Source of the DNA: Leptolinea sp964424035
Lineage (GTDB): Bacteria > Chloroflexota > Anaerolineae > Anaerolineales > Anaerolineaceae
Length of the DNA stretch: 64,000 nt
Assembly (NCBI GenBank): GCA_964424035.1
Contig: CAYRHB010000002.1
Span: 1-64,000, forward strand
Direction of reading: 5' to 3'
Part shown: piece after piece, positions 8,187-16,708 of the stretch
How the letters are laid out: each line of letters opens with the position of its first letter
Numbering within the stretch: the first letter of the stretch is position 1
The notes under the pieces: generated by a model
Seen by the model: the letters and a program-made list of their open reading frames with translations, nothing else
The model's database searches: none
Told to the model about the DNA's origin: nothing
Translations under genes and position numbers: made by a program

Positions 8187-8557
8187 GTGTTCAAATAATA
8201 AAAAAAGACCAGACACCGGAATGGGCGGTAATACCATACGAACAATATCAGCAACTGGTTGAAAAGGCAGAGATGCTGGAAGATATTCAAGACTATGACC
8301 GAATCAGAAGCTCACTTGATAGGGGCGATACAGAGACCGTGCCTGCCAATGTAGCCTATACCCTTCTTGACGGTGGGAATCCTATCAAAATTTGGCGTGA
8401 ATATCGTGGATTAACCCAGGAACAGTTAGCCGGAAAAGCAGGGATAAGCATCCCCTATCTTTCCCAAATCGAAACCGGCACACGAAAAGGTTCAATTGAT
8501 GTCCTTACAATTCTCGCAGAGAAACTCCTGGTAAGCATTGACGATCTGGTCGGATAG
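8183..8557 (+). CDS. Antitoxin with Phd/YefM-like N-terminus and XRE helix-turn-helix
   Basis: A 124-residue protein. Residues ~10-40 (EWAVIPYEQYQQLVEKAEMLED) resemble the start of Phd/YefM-type antitoxins. Residues ~68-122 are an XRE/Cro-type helix-turn-helix (IWREYRGLTQEQLAGKAGISIPYLSQIETG). It should neutralise the preceding RelE-type toxin and bind the palindrome at 7904-7920. The combination of a Phd-like head with an XRE DNA-binding tail is known in this kind of RelE-first module. Its start overlaps the toxin stop. Confidence 0.88.
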   Translation: MSVQIIKKDQTPEWAVIPYEQYQQLVEKAEMLEDIQDYDRIRSSLDRGDTETVPANVAYTLLDGGNPIKIWREYRGLTQEQLAGKAGISIPYLSQIETGTRKGSIDVLTILAEKLLVSIDDLVG

Positions 8558-8697
8558 AACCATCCCGTGTTTTCTGATTTCAAAATCAAATGAAAATCCA
8601 CCACCATTTACTACCATTACCCGCATACAACCAATCCATGGGAATGACGTATTAAAAGATAGCGCAGTCAATCACAAACAACTCAAAGAGAAAGAAT

Positions 8698-10197
8698 ATG
8701 AATGATAATTCGATCATCATCATAGGCGGCGGGATCGCCGGTCTGGCCGCAGGTGTTTACGGTCAAATGAATGGGTACAAGACCAGTATTTTCGAAATGC
8801 ACACGTTACCGGGCGGTCTTTGTACTTCATGGCAGCGCAAGGGTTACACCTTCGATGGCTGTATCCACTGGCTGGTAGGCTCCAATCCCAAATCCGGGTC
8901 ACACGTACTGTGGGAAGAATTGGGCGCGTTGAAAGATGTGGATATTGTTGACCATGAAGCCTTCATCACCGTGGAGAACACGGACGGCCGTGTCTTTCAT
9001 ATGTACACCGATGTCGACCGACTGGAAAAACACATGCTGGAACTGGCTCCGGTGGATGCCGCTGTAATCCGTGATTTTTGCGGCGCGGTCCGCAAACTGG
9101 GCGGTATTGACATGCCGGTGGAAGACCCTAAAACCCCGGGCGCGAGGCTAAAGGGGTTGGTTTCCATGCTGCCCATGATGGGGGTGTATTTGAAATTCGG
9201 AAAGATGAACGTGAAGCAATTCTCCGCGCGGTTTAAAGACCCGTTCATGCAGACCATTTGGAAGAATATGTTCGATCTGCCGGATTTTCCAATGATGGGT
9301 TTGCTGTATACCATGGGCTGGCAGAACAAAAAAGATGCCGGTTATCCCATCGGAGGTAGCCTGCCCTTCTCCCAATCCATCGAGAAACACTACAAAACGC
9401 TGGGCGGTGAGATCCACTACAAAGCGCGGGTCGAAAAGATCCTGGTGGAAGATAACCGGGCGGTGGGCATCCGCCTGACAGACGGCCGTGAATTCCGGGC
9501 CGGGCGGATCATTTCTGCCGCCGATGGTTTCGCCACCATAAACCATATGCTGGGCGGACAGTATCGGGATCCCGAATTGGAGGAATATTACCGCAAGGGA
9601 GAGATCTTTGAACCGCTGGTGATGGTATCACTCGGTGTAAAACGGGATATGGCCGACCAGCCGCACACACTGGTCAAGATTCTGGACAAACCCATCACAA
9701 TTGCCGGAGTCGATCGCGAATTTATTCAGGTAAAACATTACGGGTATGACCATACGCTGGCTCCAGAAGGCAAAACCGTTGTGATGGCCATGTTCGACAC
9801 CAGATACGATTATTGGAAACAACTGGCGGAAGACCCCGAACGGTATGACGCCGAGAAGAAACAGGCTGCCCTGACAGTCATCTCGACCATTGATAAATAT
9901 CTGCCCGGATTTGAAAAAGACGTGGAAGTGGTGGATGTTGCCACCCCTCTGACCACTGAACGTTTTACCGGCAACTGGCAGGGTTCATTCGAAGGCTGGC
10001 GGCTGACCACGCAGAATATGAGCAAGGTTTTTGCCGGCGGTCTTGCCCACACCCTTCCCGGCCTGGGTAACTTCTACATGGTTGGCCAGTGGGTGGAACC
10101 GGGCGGCGGCCTGCCAACCGCCGGTCTGTCCGGCCGTAATATGATCAAACGAATCTGCAAGGAAGACGGCAAGGCTTTTACCACCACACGCATTTAA
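8698..10197 (+). CDS. CrtI/phytoene-desaturase-like FAD oxidoreductase
   Basis: A 499-residue flavoprotein. The dinucleotide-binding motif GGGIAGL is at residues 10-16, followed by the acidic FEMH at the end of strand 2 and PGGLCTSW, typical of the CrtI/CrtO/RetSat family. The C-terminal FAD motif is GQWVEPGGGLPTAGLSGRNM. Members desaturate or isomerise carotenoids, retinol or related lipids. No other carotenoid gene is in the window, so the substrate is open. The ATG at 8698 follows AGAGAAAGA. A perfect hairpin follows the stop. Confidence 0.85.
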   Translation: MNDNSIIIIGGGIAGLAAGVYGQMNGYKTSIFEMHTLPGGLCTSWQRKGYTFDGCIHWLVGSNPKSGSHVLWEELGALKDVDIVDHEAFITVENTDGRVFHMYTDVDRLEKHMLELAPVDAAVIRDFCGAVRKLGGIDMPVEDPKTPGARLKGLVSMLPMMGVYLKFGKMNVKQFSARFKDPFMQTIWKNMFDLPDFPMMGLLYTMGWQNKKDAGYPIGGSLPFSQSIEKHYKTLGGEIHYKARVEKILVEDNRAVGIRLTDGREFRAGRIISAADGFATINHMLGGQYRDPELEEYYRKGEIFEPLVMVSLGVKRDMADQPHTLVKILDKPITIAGVDREFIQVKHYGYDHTLAPEGKTVVMAMFDTRYDYWKQLAEDPERYDAEKKQAALTVISTIDKYLPGFEKDVEVVDVATPLTTERFTGNWQGSFEGWRLTTQNMSKVFAGGLAHTLPGLGNFYMVGQWVEPGGGLPTAGLSGRNMIKRICKEDGKAFTTTRI

Positions 10198-10221
10198 CGC
10201 ACTCTCCAATCTCCTTTAAAT

Positions 10222-10252
10222 GACGGAAGCCCCTCACCATGGGGCTTCCGTC
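10222..10252 (+). terminator. Hairpin terminator after the FAD oxidoreductase
   Basis: A perfect 12-bp stem (10222-10233 with 10241-10252, loop TCACCAT) 24 bases after the stop. It is followed by GATTAATC rather than a T tract, so termination efficiency is uncertain. Confidence 0.65.
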
Positions 10253-10353
10253 GATTAATCTCCGGGAACAATGTACATTTCCTGCAACTGGATATCGTTA
10301 TTCATATAATAAACATAGGCTTTGTAGTAAATTTCTGTCACGAAATTTTTTCT

Positions 10354-10375
10354 TTCCGGTTCCGGACAACCGGAA
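10354..10375 (+). promoter_or_regulatory. Inverted repeat upstream of the second SDR gene
   Basis: TTCCGGTT (10354-10361) and AACCGGAA (10368-10375) form perfect 8-bp arms around CCGGAC, ending 23 bases before the ATG at 10399. The size and symmetry fit a dimeric repressor operator such as TetR; no regulator gene is adjacent. It could also fold as a small RNA hairpin in the leader. Confidence 0.5.
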
Positions 10376-10398
10376 TGTACCATCAAGAGGGTGTCAAT

Positions 10399-11208
10399 AT
10401 GAAAGTAAATGGCAAGATATTTGTAGTCACAGGCGGCGGGAATGGAATGGGGCGCGAACTTGTGCTTTTGCTCCTGAAGAAAGGAGCCCGCGTCGCCGCG
10501 GTGGATATCAACAAACCATCATTGGAGGAGACTGCGGCACTCGCAGACGCTCAACAGGGTCAATTGTCAACCCATATCATAGACATCACTGACCGGGCTG
10601 CCGTATCCGCATTACCGGATGCCGTCATCCAGGCCCATGGAGCCGTGGACGGCATCATTAATAACGCGGGGATCATTCAGCGATTCGTACGTATCAAAGA
10701 TCTGGATATCAAGGAGATCGAACGGGTTTTCAACATAAACTTCTGGGGCACGGTCTATATGACCAAAGCCTTCCTGCCCCATCTATTGAAAAGACCCGAA
10801 GCGCATATCGTCAATACTTCCAGTATGGGTAGTTACCTGCCTGTTCCCGGGCAAACAGCGTACGGTGCGTCCAAGGCTGCTGTAAACGCCCTGACTGACG
10901 GTTTACACTCCGAACTTCTGGGAACTAACGTCCATGTAACCACCGTGTATCCCGGCGCCATTGAAACCGGCATCACGGTAAATTCAGGAGTTGCCATGCC
11001 AACCGATCCGGAAAACACCAAACGATCGAGCATGAAAATGACTTCGGCGCCGGAAGCAGCCCGATTGATCGTGAAAGGGATTGAGTCCAATGATTACCAC
11101 GTCTTTGTTGGCTCAGACGCAAAACTGATGAACTTTCTCGCCCGGCTTGCCCCCAAACAGGCAGCGAAGTTCATCTATTCGCAGATGCGGGAGCTTCTGC
11201 CGGCTTGA
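10399..11208 (+). CDS. Short-chain dehydrogenase (classical SDR)
   Basis: The ATG at 10399 is chosen over one at 10375 because AGAGG (10386-10390) is 8 bases upstream. The ~269-residue product is a canonical SDR: TGGGNGMG (11-18), Asp36 at the end of strand 2 (VDI, favouring NAD), NNAG (88-91), Ser142 and the Tyr155/Lys159 pair in YGASK. It should oxidise or reduce an alcohol/ketone, possibly of a lipid, given the long variable C-terminus ending in LAPKQAAKFI. It stands alone after the FAD oxidoreductase, separated by a hairpin. Confidence 0.88.
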   Translation: MKVNGKIFVVTGGGNGMGRELVLLLLKKGARVAAVDINKPSLEETAALADAQQGQLSTHIIDITDRAAVSALPDAVIQAHGAVDGIINNAGIIQRFVRIKDLDIKEIERVFNINFWGTVYMTKAFLPHLLKRPEAHIVNTSSMGSYLPVPGQTAYGASKAAVNALTDGLHSELLGTNVHVTTVYPGAIETGITVNSGVAMPTDPENTKRSSMKMTSAPEAARLIVKGIESNDYHVFVGSDAKLMNFLARLAPKQAAKFIYSQMRELLPA

Positions 11209-11299
11209 GCGGGAGGCGGAAAAAATAACCTGAATAAAATCAACCGGGGCGGTTTTCCACCACCCCTTTGTTTTAGCGTCAATCCCCGAACGTCTTCCC

Positions 11300-11785
11300 T
11301 CAGTCCAGATCATGATAAAAGTGGTCGCAACAGGCATGACCTTCCATCAGGGTCCGGGTGCGTCTAAAACCAATTTGCGGATTGAATGCTTTTGTGAGGT
11401 CCGCGTCAGCGGCACAATAAAGGGCATACCCCCATTCCTCTCCACCCAATGCCTTATACATGGACGCGAACGGGCAGGCGGTACAATTCATCTGAATACC
11501 GCCATCCATGGCTTCCATTGTGAATGCGTATCCTTTGCTCCGAAGCGGCTCCCACAATGCGTTCACCAGATCCTCGATAGACTTCTTCCCCGATTGGTCC
11601 GCCAGATCGTGAAATGCCCGGCACACATCCCGGCTATTTGTCTCACGCACGGTGTCCACCACCCCCGTACCGTATTCAGCCTTCAACGCATTTAGAAGCG
11701 TGATTTGTTGTTTGATATACATTGCATGCACACCTTTAAGAGCCTGTTTTAACGCCATTTCATCGATAACAGGTTGTTCTGACAT
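11300..11785 (-). CDS. L-2-amino-thiazoline-4-carboxylate hydrolase-like protein
   Basis: The ATG at 11785 has GGAGGGA about 6 bases upstream, so an earlier in-frame start is rejected. The ~161-residue product has the conserved Cys and His of the ATC-hydrolase-like family: MNCTACPFA in the middle and GHACCDHFYHD near the C-terminus. The family is named after the ring-opening enzyme of L-cysteine synthesis in Pseudomonas, but most members are uncharacterised and the Cys-rich ends could bind a metal. It lies downstream of a Crp/Fnr-like regulator on the same strand with a 77-base gap. Confidence 0.7.
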   Translation of the reverse strand: MSEQPVIDEMALKQALKGVHAMYIKQQITLLNALKAEYGTGVVDTVRETNSRDVCRAFHDLADQSGKKSIEDLVNALWEPLRSKGYAFTMEAMDGGIQMNCTACPFASMYKALGGEEWGYALYCAADADLTKAFNPQIGFRRTRTLMEGHACCDHFYHDLD

Positions 11786-11862
11786 ATAAGTCCCTCCGGA
11801 ATTGAATTTCCCCAACGATACAGCAGGGAGGGCAGGTTGTCATTTACAAATGTTGATAAAAA

Positions 11863-12441
11863 TCAGGCAAATTTCCCTCTGCGGCGTATCCGGCTCAATT
11901 GTGTGGGAGTCACCCCGATATAGGCAGCCACCATGTGTTGTGGTATCTCATCCTCCAATGCCCCGAAGGTTTCTCGAAAGGCGGCATACCGGCTGCCGGC
12001 ATCCAGCATGGCCATTTGCTCCAACCGGTCACAGATATCGCGGTAACGTTTTTGAAGACCCCGTCCGGAAAGTTCGCGAAAATCAGGGAATCGGGCAAAC
12101 AGGGCATGAATATCAGAGTAGCGCGCTTCCAAAACCAGCGATTCACGCAGTGCCTGAATGGTTACCACATTCTCCTCCCGTGGATCAAAGGCAGCCAATA
12201 AAAACTCCCCCGGTTGCAGAAAATTCTTGACAAAAACCGCCTCGCCCGGCTTTTCGACCAGCATGGCAAACACACCATTAACCACAAATCCAAGCCTGTT
12301 TTGAACTTCACCAGCTCTGGAAAAAAAACAATTACGGCTGTATGTCCTCACCCGGAAACAGGGTAGTATTTCATTAATCGCATCTTCACCCAGCGGCAGG
12401 TCTGCCAGGTATTGTTTCAGGAAATTGTATGCACTGTTCAT
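11863..12441 (-). CDS. Crp/Fnr-family transcriptional regulator
   Basis: The start is taken at the ATG at 12441 (~192 residues); a longer frame to 12528 would run through the terminator stem of the upstream gene. The N-terminal two thirds is a cyclic-nucleotide-binding-like beta roll (VVNGVFAMLVEKPGEAVFVKNFLQPGEFL). The C-terminus carries a short helix-turn-helix (VAAYIGVTPTQLSRIRRR). The FNR iron-sulphur cysteines are absent, so an oxygen-sensing role is unlikely. The ligand is unknown. It may control the ATC-hydrolase-like gene directly downstream. Confidence 0.82.
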   Translation of the reverse strand: MNSAYNFLKQYLADLPLGEDAINEILPCFRVRTYSRNCFFSRAGEVQNRLGFVVNGVFAMLVEKPGEAVFVKNFLQPGEFLLAAFDPREENVVTIQALRESLVLEARYSDIHALFARFPDFRELSGRGLQKRYRDICDRLEQMAMLDAGSRYAAFRETFGALEDEIPQHMVAAYIGVTPTQLSRIRRRGKFA

Positions 12442-12484
12442 CGTCTTGCGGATAATTCTACCGGAAGAACGAACAGTATGGCAC

Positions 12485-12517
12485 AAAAAAACTGTCCGGC
12501 AGGACCGGGCAGTTTTT
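12485..12517 (-). terminator. Intrinsic terminator of the large secreted protein gene
   Basis: The stem (12485-12499 with 12505-12517, one T-G wobble) reads ACTGCCCGG...CCGGACAGT leftward and runs into TTTTTT. It sits just past the stop at 12538 and before the Crp/Fnr gene on the same strand. A-rich flanks make it potentially active in both directions. Confidence 0.85.
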
Positions 12518-12537
12518 GAAGGCGTCATCAGGAGGGA

Positions 12538-15051
12538 TCAGCCTTCGGTAATTTTCATATTATCAATATAGATGGTTGCCGGGTTGGGGCTGATCCGGTC
12601 GGCGTAACTATTGACACTCCAGAGGACATCCTTTCCGCCCGGTTTGGTCAGGAACCCGCGCATATCATACATTTTCACGCCATCCTGATAGATCTCGATA
12701 TAGCCGGAATTATCGCTCTTTGAGAGGTAATACGCCGTAATATTTACCCACCGGTCTGTGGGGAATTGCATCGGGTTGACCGGGGCAATCACCACATTCG
12801 GGTTGCTGGAAGTGCCGCCCGCCGTATAGAACATTATGAGCATCAGTCCATTACCTTCTTCGAGGATGTTCATATGAATGATCGGCATGTTGTAGGTATT
12901 ATCCACGCTTTTCCACTGCATCACATTCCACCAATTATCAGGAACCACATTACCCGGAATGTAGAAATCCGCCGAGTAGATACCCAGTTCAGTCCGGGGA
13001 ACAGCATACGTAAACAGATACGCAGCCGTGGATCGCCCTGATCCAATGGTCAACGCGGCGGAATAACCTCCAATAGCCGGAGAGTTGGCAACGCTGATGT
13101 CATAGTATGCCCCCTTCCCGAAGATCTCGCCGGCAGAACCATCAAAAGCGGACAGATCACCGGATTCGAAATCGGCTGAGAAGACAGTCCCGCCGGATGA
13201 TGGGACGGTGGTTGGTGTGAATGAAGGTATCGCAGTGGGCGTGTTGGTCGGTGTGAACGTGAACGTGGGCGTCATTGTGGGTGTGAAGGTGGGAACGGAT
13301 GTCTTCGTTGCGGTTGGTTGGGTGACTGGTGTGGATGTGGGCAGGATGGTTGCCGTTTGAGTAGCAGCCGGCACGGACGTATATGTAGATGTCGGGGGAA
13401 CCTCTGTGGGCACTCCAACCGTAGCTGTATTCTGTGGAACCGCGGTCTGGGTGAATTCCACTCGCGGCTCATCATCCTCCGTCACGATGAACGCATCCAC
13501 ATCAATATAGCCATCCAGCCGGGTGATGGTTATTGTATGGATTCCGGGTTCAAGTACCGGACTGCTCCAAATTTGCCGCCAGCGCAATTTTCGTGAATAC
13601 AGGTCCAGATCAGCCATCCGGATTCCATCAATGGTGATCCTCACATGTCCCCGGGTTTTGTAGGTCACATAGTAATAATCCACATGAGTCCCATAGAAAA
13701 CCAGGCTGGCTTCCGCGTCCGTTACCTGGGTGTAATGGTCGGTGCGCTTGAGTGGTCCGCCGCCGCGATAGAATTTCCAGCGGCCGGTATACTGGATGCT
13801 CGATGACGTATCATCATAGGTTCCCGCTCCAACCGCATTAATCGCCGATTCAGGCACAGAAGCAGCAGGTACAGAAGTAGCAGGTACAGAAGCAACAACC
13901 ACCGGCATACCTGTTGTGGGAGGAAGCTCGGCCACTGTGGGGAGAAACTCTGGTGTAGCCGTCGGCAACGGCGTACTGGTAAATGCCGGTGTTTCCGTGG
14001 GAAGCGGAGTGTTGGTGACCACCGGTTGAGAGTTGAAATCCAGCGTCCGGTTCTCCTGTACATCCACGACAACCTGCTCGGAAGGGCTGAACTCATACCC
14101 TTCCAGCGAGACATTTATGGTACCTGTCCAGCCGGCAGGCACGGTCAGGTTGTATGCCCCCGCGGCATCAGAATAAACTGGCGGGCCATCTGTATAAAAC
14201 ACAGCCGTATTGGCCGCGCCCGTATTGCCGGAGATCGTATATGTATCCGGTACCGGCGAAAAATCAAGGACCTGGTCTGCCGCCAGCGGGTTGAACGTCT
14301 GACTTTCGGGGGAAAAATGGTAACCCGCCAGTGAGGGAGTCACCGACCCGGACCAACCATACGGCACAGACGCGCTGTAAGCCCCGGTCTCGTCGGAGAC
14401 GACCGGGCCAACACCGGAGAACTCAAGCACAACCCCGGGCATCCCGGCATTACCGGAAATGGCGAGGTTGACTGCCTCCGCTGTAAAATCCAAAATCTGG
14501 TCGGATGTCAACTGTGAGAACTCCCTCTTCTCCGGGGTAAACCGGAACCCCGCAAGGGATGGTACGACAACCCCGGACCAGTTATAAGGTACTTTAAAGG
14601 AATAGTTGCCTTCATCATTTGCAGAGACCGGATCAACGCCGGTTGGATGAATATCCACCGAAGGGACGCCGGCATTCCCGCTGATCGATATCAACATGGG
14701 AATCCCGCGAAAATCCAATCCTTCCTGGTCTGAGGTCACCATCAGGCCGGCATATCCGTTTGCCGGTTCAAGGGTATAACCGGCAGCCGGTTTCGCGGTT
14801 ACGGTTCCGGCCGCTTCGCCTGCAAATCCCGTTATCGAGTACGACAGGCCATCGGGGGCCATCACGCCGGGCCAATCTACCTGCCCATCATTGAATTTCA
14901 CCTGTGTAACAGAAAACGCCGGAGAAATAGCTCCGCTTATGGAGAAAGTCGCGTCTGCCCGCACCGGATAAGCATTCACGGGGATTACCATTGCCACGAC
15001 CAGCAGAATTGCGATCAGGCGTATGGATTTGTTTGAAAAGCTTACTACCAT
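12538..15051 (-). CDS. Large secreted multidomain protein with jelly-roll C-terminus
   Basis: The ATG at 15051 is preferred over a TTG at 15057 because AGGGAG is 8 bases upstream. About 837 residues: a signal peptide (~1-32); four repeats of ~75 residues with the recurring motif ISGNAG..., Ig-like or carboxypeptidase-regulatory-like; a Thr/Pro linker containing a short VPA-rich tandem repeat (coding DNA near 13859-13900); a carbohydrate-binding-like beta domain (SIQYTGRWKFYRGGG to DVDAFIVTEDD); a second Thr/Pro linker; and a C-terminal ~215-residue concanavalin-like jelly roll resembling polysaccharide-lyase folds. The last domain is closely matched by the protein at 36508-37473. It is probably a polysaccharide-binding or -cleaving surface protein. 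No catalytic residue can be assigned with confidence. Confidence 0.75.
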   Translation of the reverse strand: MVVSFSNKSIRLIAILLVVAMVIPVNAYPVRADATFSISGAISPAFSVTQVKFNDGQVDWPGVMAPDGLSYSITGFAGEAAGTVTAKPAAGYTLEPANGYAGLMVTSDQEGLDFRGIPMLISISGNAGVPSVDIHPTGVDPVSANDEGNYSFKVPYNWSGVVVPSLAGFRFTPEKREFSQLTSDQILDFTAEAVNLAISGNAGMPGVVLEFSGVGPVVSDETGAYSASVPYGWSGSVTPSLAGYHFSPESQTFNPLAADQVLDFSPVPDTYTISGNTGAANTAVFYTDGPPVYSDAAGAYNLTVPAGWTGTINVSLEGYEFSPSEQVVVDVQENRTLDFNSQPVVTNTPLPTETPAFTSTPLPTATPEFLPTVAELPPTTGMPVVVASVPATSVPAASVPESAINAVGAGTYDDTSSSIQYTGRWKFYRGGGPLKRTDHYTQVTDAEASLVFYGTHVDYYYVTYKTRGHVRITIDGIRMADLDLYSRKLRWRQIWSSPVLEPGIHTITITRLDGYIDVDAFIVTEDDEPRVEFTQTAVPQNTATVGVPTEVPPTSTYTSVPAATQTATILPTSTPVTQPTATKTSVPTFTPTMTPTFTFTPTNTPTAIPSFTPTTVPSSGGTVFSADFESGDLSAFDGSAGEIFGKGAYYDISVANSPAIGGYSAALTIGSGRSTAAYLFTYAVPRTELGIYSADFYIPGNVVPDNWWNVMQWKSVDNTYNMPIIHMNILEEGNGLMLIMFYTAGGTSSNPNVVIAPVNPMQFPTDRWVNITAYYLSKSDNSGYIEIYQDGVKMYDMRGFLTKPGGKDVLWSVNSYADRISPNPATIYIDNMKITEG

Positions 15052-15695
15052 CTTCAAGTCTCCCTTCAGTTGCCGACTGTTCCAATCCGAACAACAGCAA
15101 CTTCAAAACACGGGGCCTGGATAGATCAATGAGAGCGGTTTATGTTCCTATCAAAATTTCCTAACATTCTATAATGCCGCCTATGAAGTTCGATTAATTT
15201 TTATTTAGAATCCACTTGCAGTTTTGAAAGAACTACCTCCACTTACGAAACTGTCAGGTTTTTTCTCCGTTTCATCAAAATCTTTTTTCCCGGGATCAAT
15301 ATATGTTTCGGTTAGCACCCGGGCGAGATTGCTGGATTAAAACGGATCATCCATCTACCTTCATGGGTAAAACCGGTCACATATATCAGCGTTGAACAGA
15401 ACCATAAATATGGCTTGAGTTGATAAAGTATTTTTGCCAGAGAGATTACTGGCTGTTCATGCCAGGCGCTTTTATGAACGCGATCTTATTCCTGAAATGT
15501 GGTCCCTTCCAATAACACTGCCTGCATCAGTCTGAGCGTTGCCATCCCTCCATGAAAACAGCCTGATGGATAAACAAACCTTCCGCCAACCGGTCCGGAA
15601 TTTGAAAACAGTGTACCACTTTCAAAACAACGAATCCCGTTTTTAAATCGGCGATTCTCTTAAATTTTTGGCGGCTAAAACCGCTTATTTTTTCC
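15052..15695. other. Intergenic region, 644 bases, no gene found
   Basis: AT-rich DNA between two leftward genes. No open frame with protein-like composition and no clear structured RNA or terminator for the HAD gene was seen. It should contain the promoter of the large secreted protein, but I could not pick one with confidence. Confidence 0.5.
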
Positions 15696-16394
15696 TTATT
15701 TATCAGATGCGGTGATCCAATCCACCACCTGACCAAGGTGTTCCAGTTCGGTGAAATTTGCTGCCAGTTCTTCCGGCAGGTCAGAATGCTCATGAAACCA
15801 CATTAATTTACTGGGAATATATATGGCATGTCCGCCAAGTTCCAGTACCGGAATGATGTCAGACCGCATGGAATTACCGACCATCAGGAAATTTTCCGGT
15901 TTAATTTGGTATCTGGTCAATATCCCCTCGTATGTTGCGCGGGTCTTATCTGCCACCACCTCTACCCGTGGAAAATACACTTCCAGGCCGGACCGGTTGA
16001 GCTTTTTCTGTTGATGCAGCAGATCGCCCTTGGTGATTAACATCAACGGATACAACCCGGCAAGTTTTTTTAGTGTCGGTTCCACGTGTTCAAAAAGATC
16101 CACCTTCTGGTCAAGCATCCCATGGGCAATATCCACGATCTTCTGGATATCACCGGCTGAAATTTTCCCCCCGGTTGCCGCAATGGCCGTTTCAATCATG
16201 GAAAAAATAAAGCTGTTCACCCCGTACCCAAAATACGGAATGTTCCGGTTTTCTGTTGCATCCATCCGCGCGTCCAAATCCGCAGGTATCCGATAGGGTT
16301 CCAGTATCCGGTGAAAGGTATCCCTCCCCTGTTGATAGTATGCCTCATTTTCCCACAGGGTATCATCGGCATCAAAGGCGATCATCTCAAACAT
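15696..16394 (-). CDS. HAD-superfamily hydrolase
   Basis: The ATG at 16394 has AAGGAGA about 8 bases upstream; a longer frame starting at 16430 lacks this. The ~232-residue product has all HAD motifs: DADDT (Asp8, Asp10), ITKGD for motif II, a mid lysine and MVGNSMRSDIIP for motif IV. The insertion between motifs I and II is a helical C1-type cap, as in phosphoglycolate-phosphatase-like enzymes. It should dephosphorylate a small metabolite. It stands alone, divergent from the exopolysaccharide cluster. Confidence 0.88.
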   Translation of the reverse strand: MFEMIAFDADDTLWENEAYYQQGRDTFHRILEPYRIPADLDARMDATENRNIPYFGYGVNSFIFSMIETAIAATGGKISAGDIQKIVDIAHGMLDQKVDLFEHVEPTLKKLAGLYPLMLITKGDLLHQQKKLNRSGLEVYFPRVEVVADKTRATYEGILTRYQIKPENFLMVGNSMRSDIIPVLELGGHAIYIPSKLMWFHEHSDLPEELAANFTELEHLGQVVDWITASDK

Positions 16395-16708
16395 CAGCTC
16401 TGTCTCCTTCAGTGGACCAGATATGAACAATTATAGCGATTATGATCCCGCCGGCGGTAATTCTCTTCTGTTGGAAACGCAGGTAATATGCAGTTTCCCT
16501 TTCAGTATGGTTGTATATAATAGAAGTATCGAATCAACCGCTTTTCTTAATGAATATTGATTTTTCCGATCGACGCCAGACCCGTTCCCTCCCCAACCCA
16601 ATTCTTCCTTATAAAACACCATTCATCCGGGTTCCACGCTCTGTACAACCGGTATTCCGGAAACCTCATTTACGTTCAGGGATGATCCAATTGCGAGGTG
16701 AATGAACC
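16395..16708 (+). promoter_or_regulatory. Intergenic region before the exopolysaccharide cluster with a candidate -10
   Basis: TATAAT at 16516-16521 is the best promoter element for the rightward cluster, but no good -35 is at the right distance. If used, the leader would be about 180 bases. GAGGTG (16694-16699) is the ribosome-binding site for the GTG at 16709. Nothing else was seen in this 314-base stretch. Confidence 0.35.
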
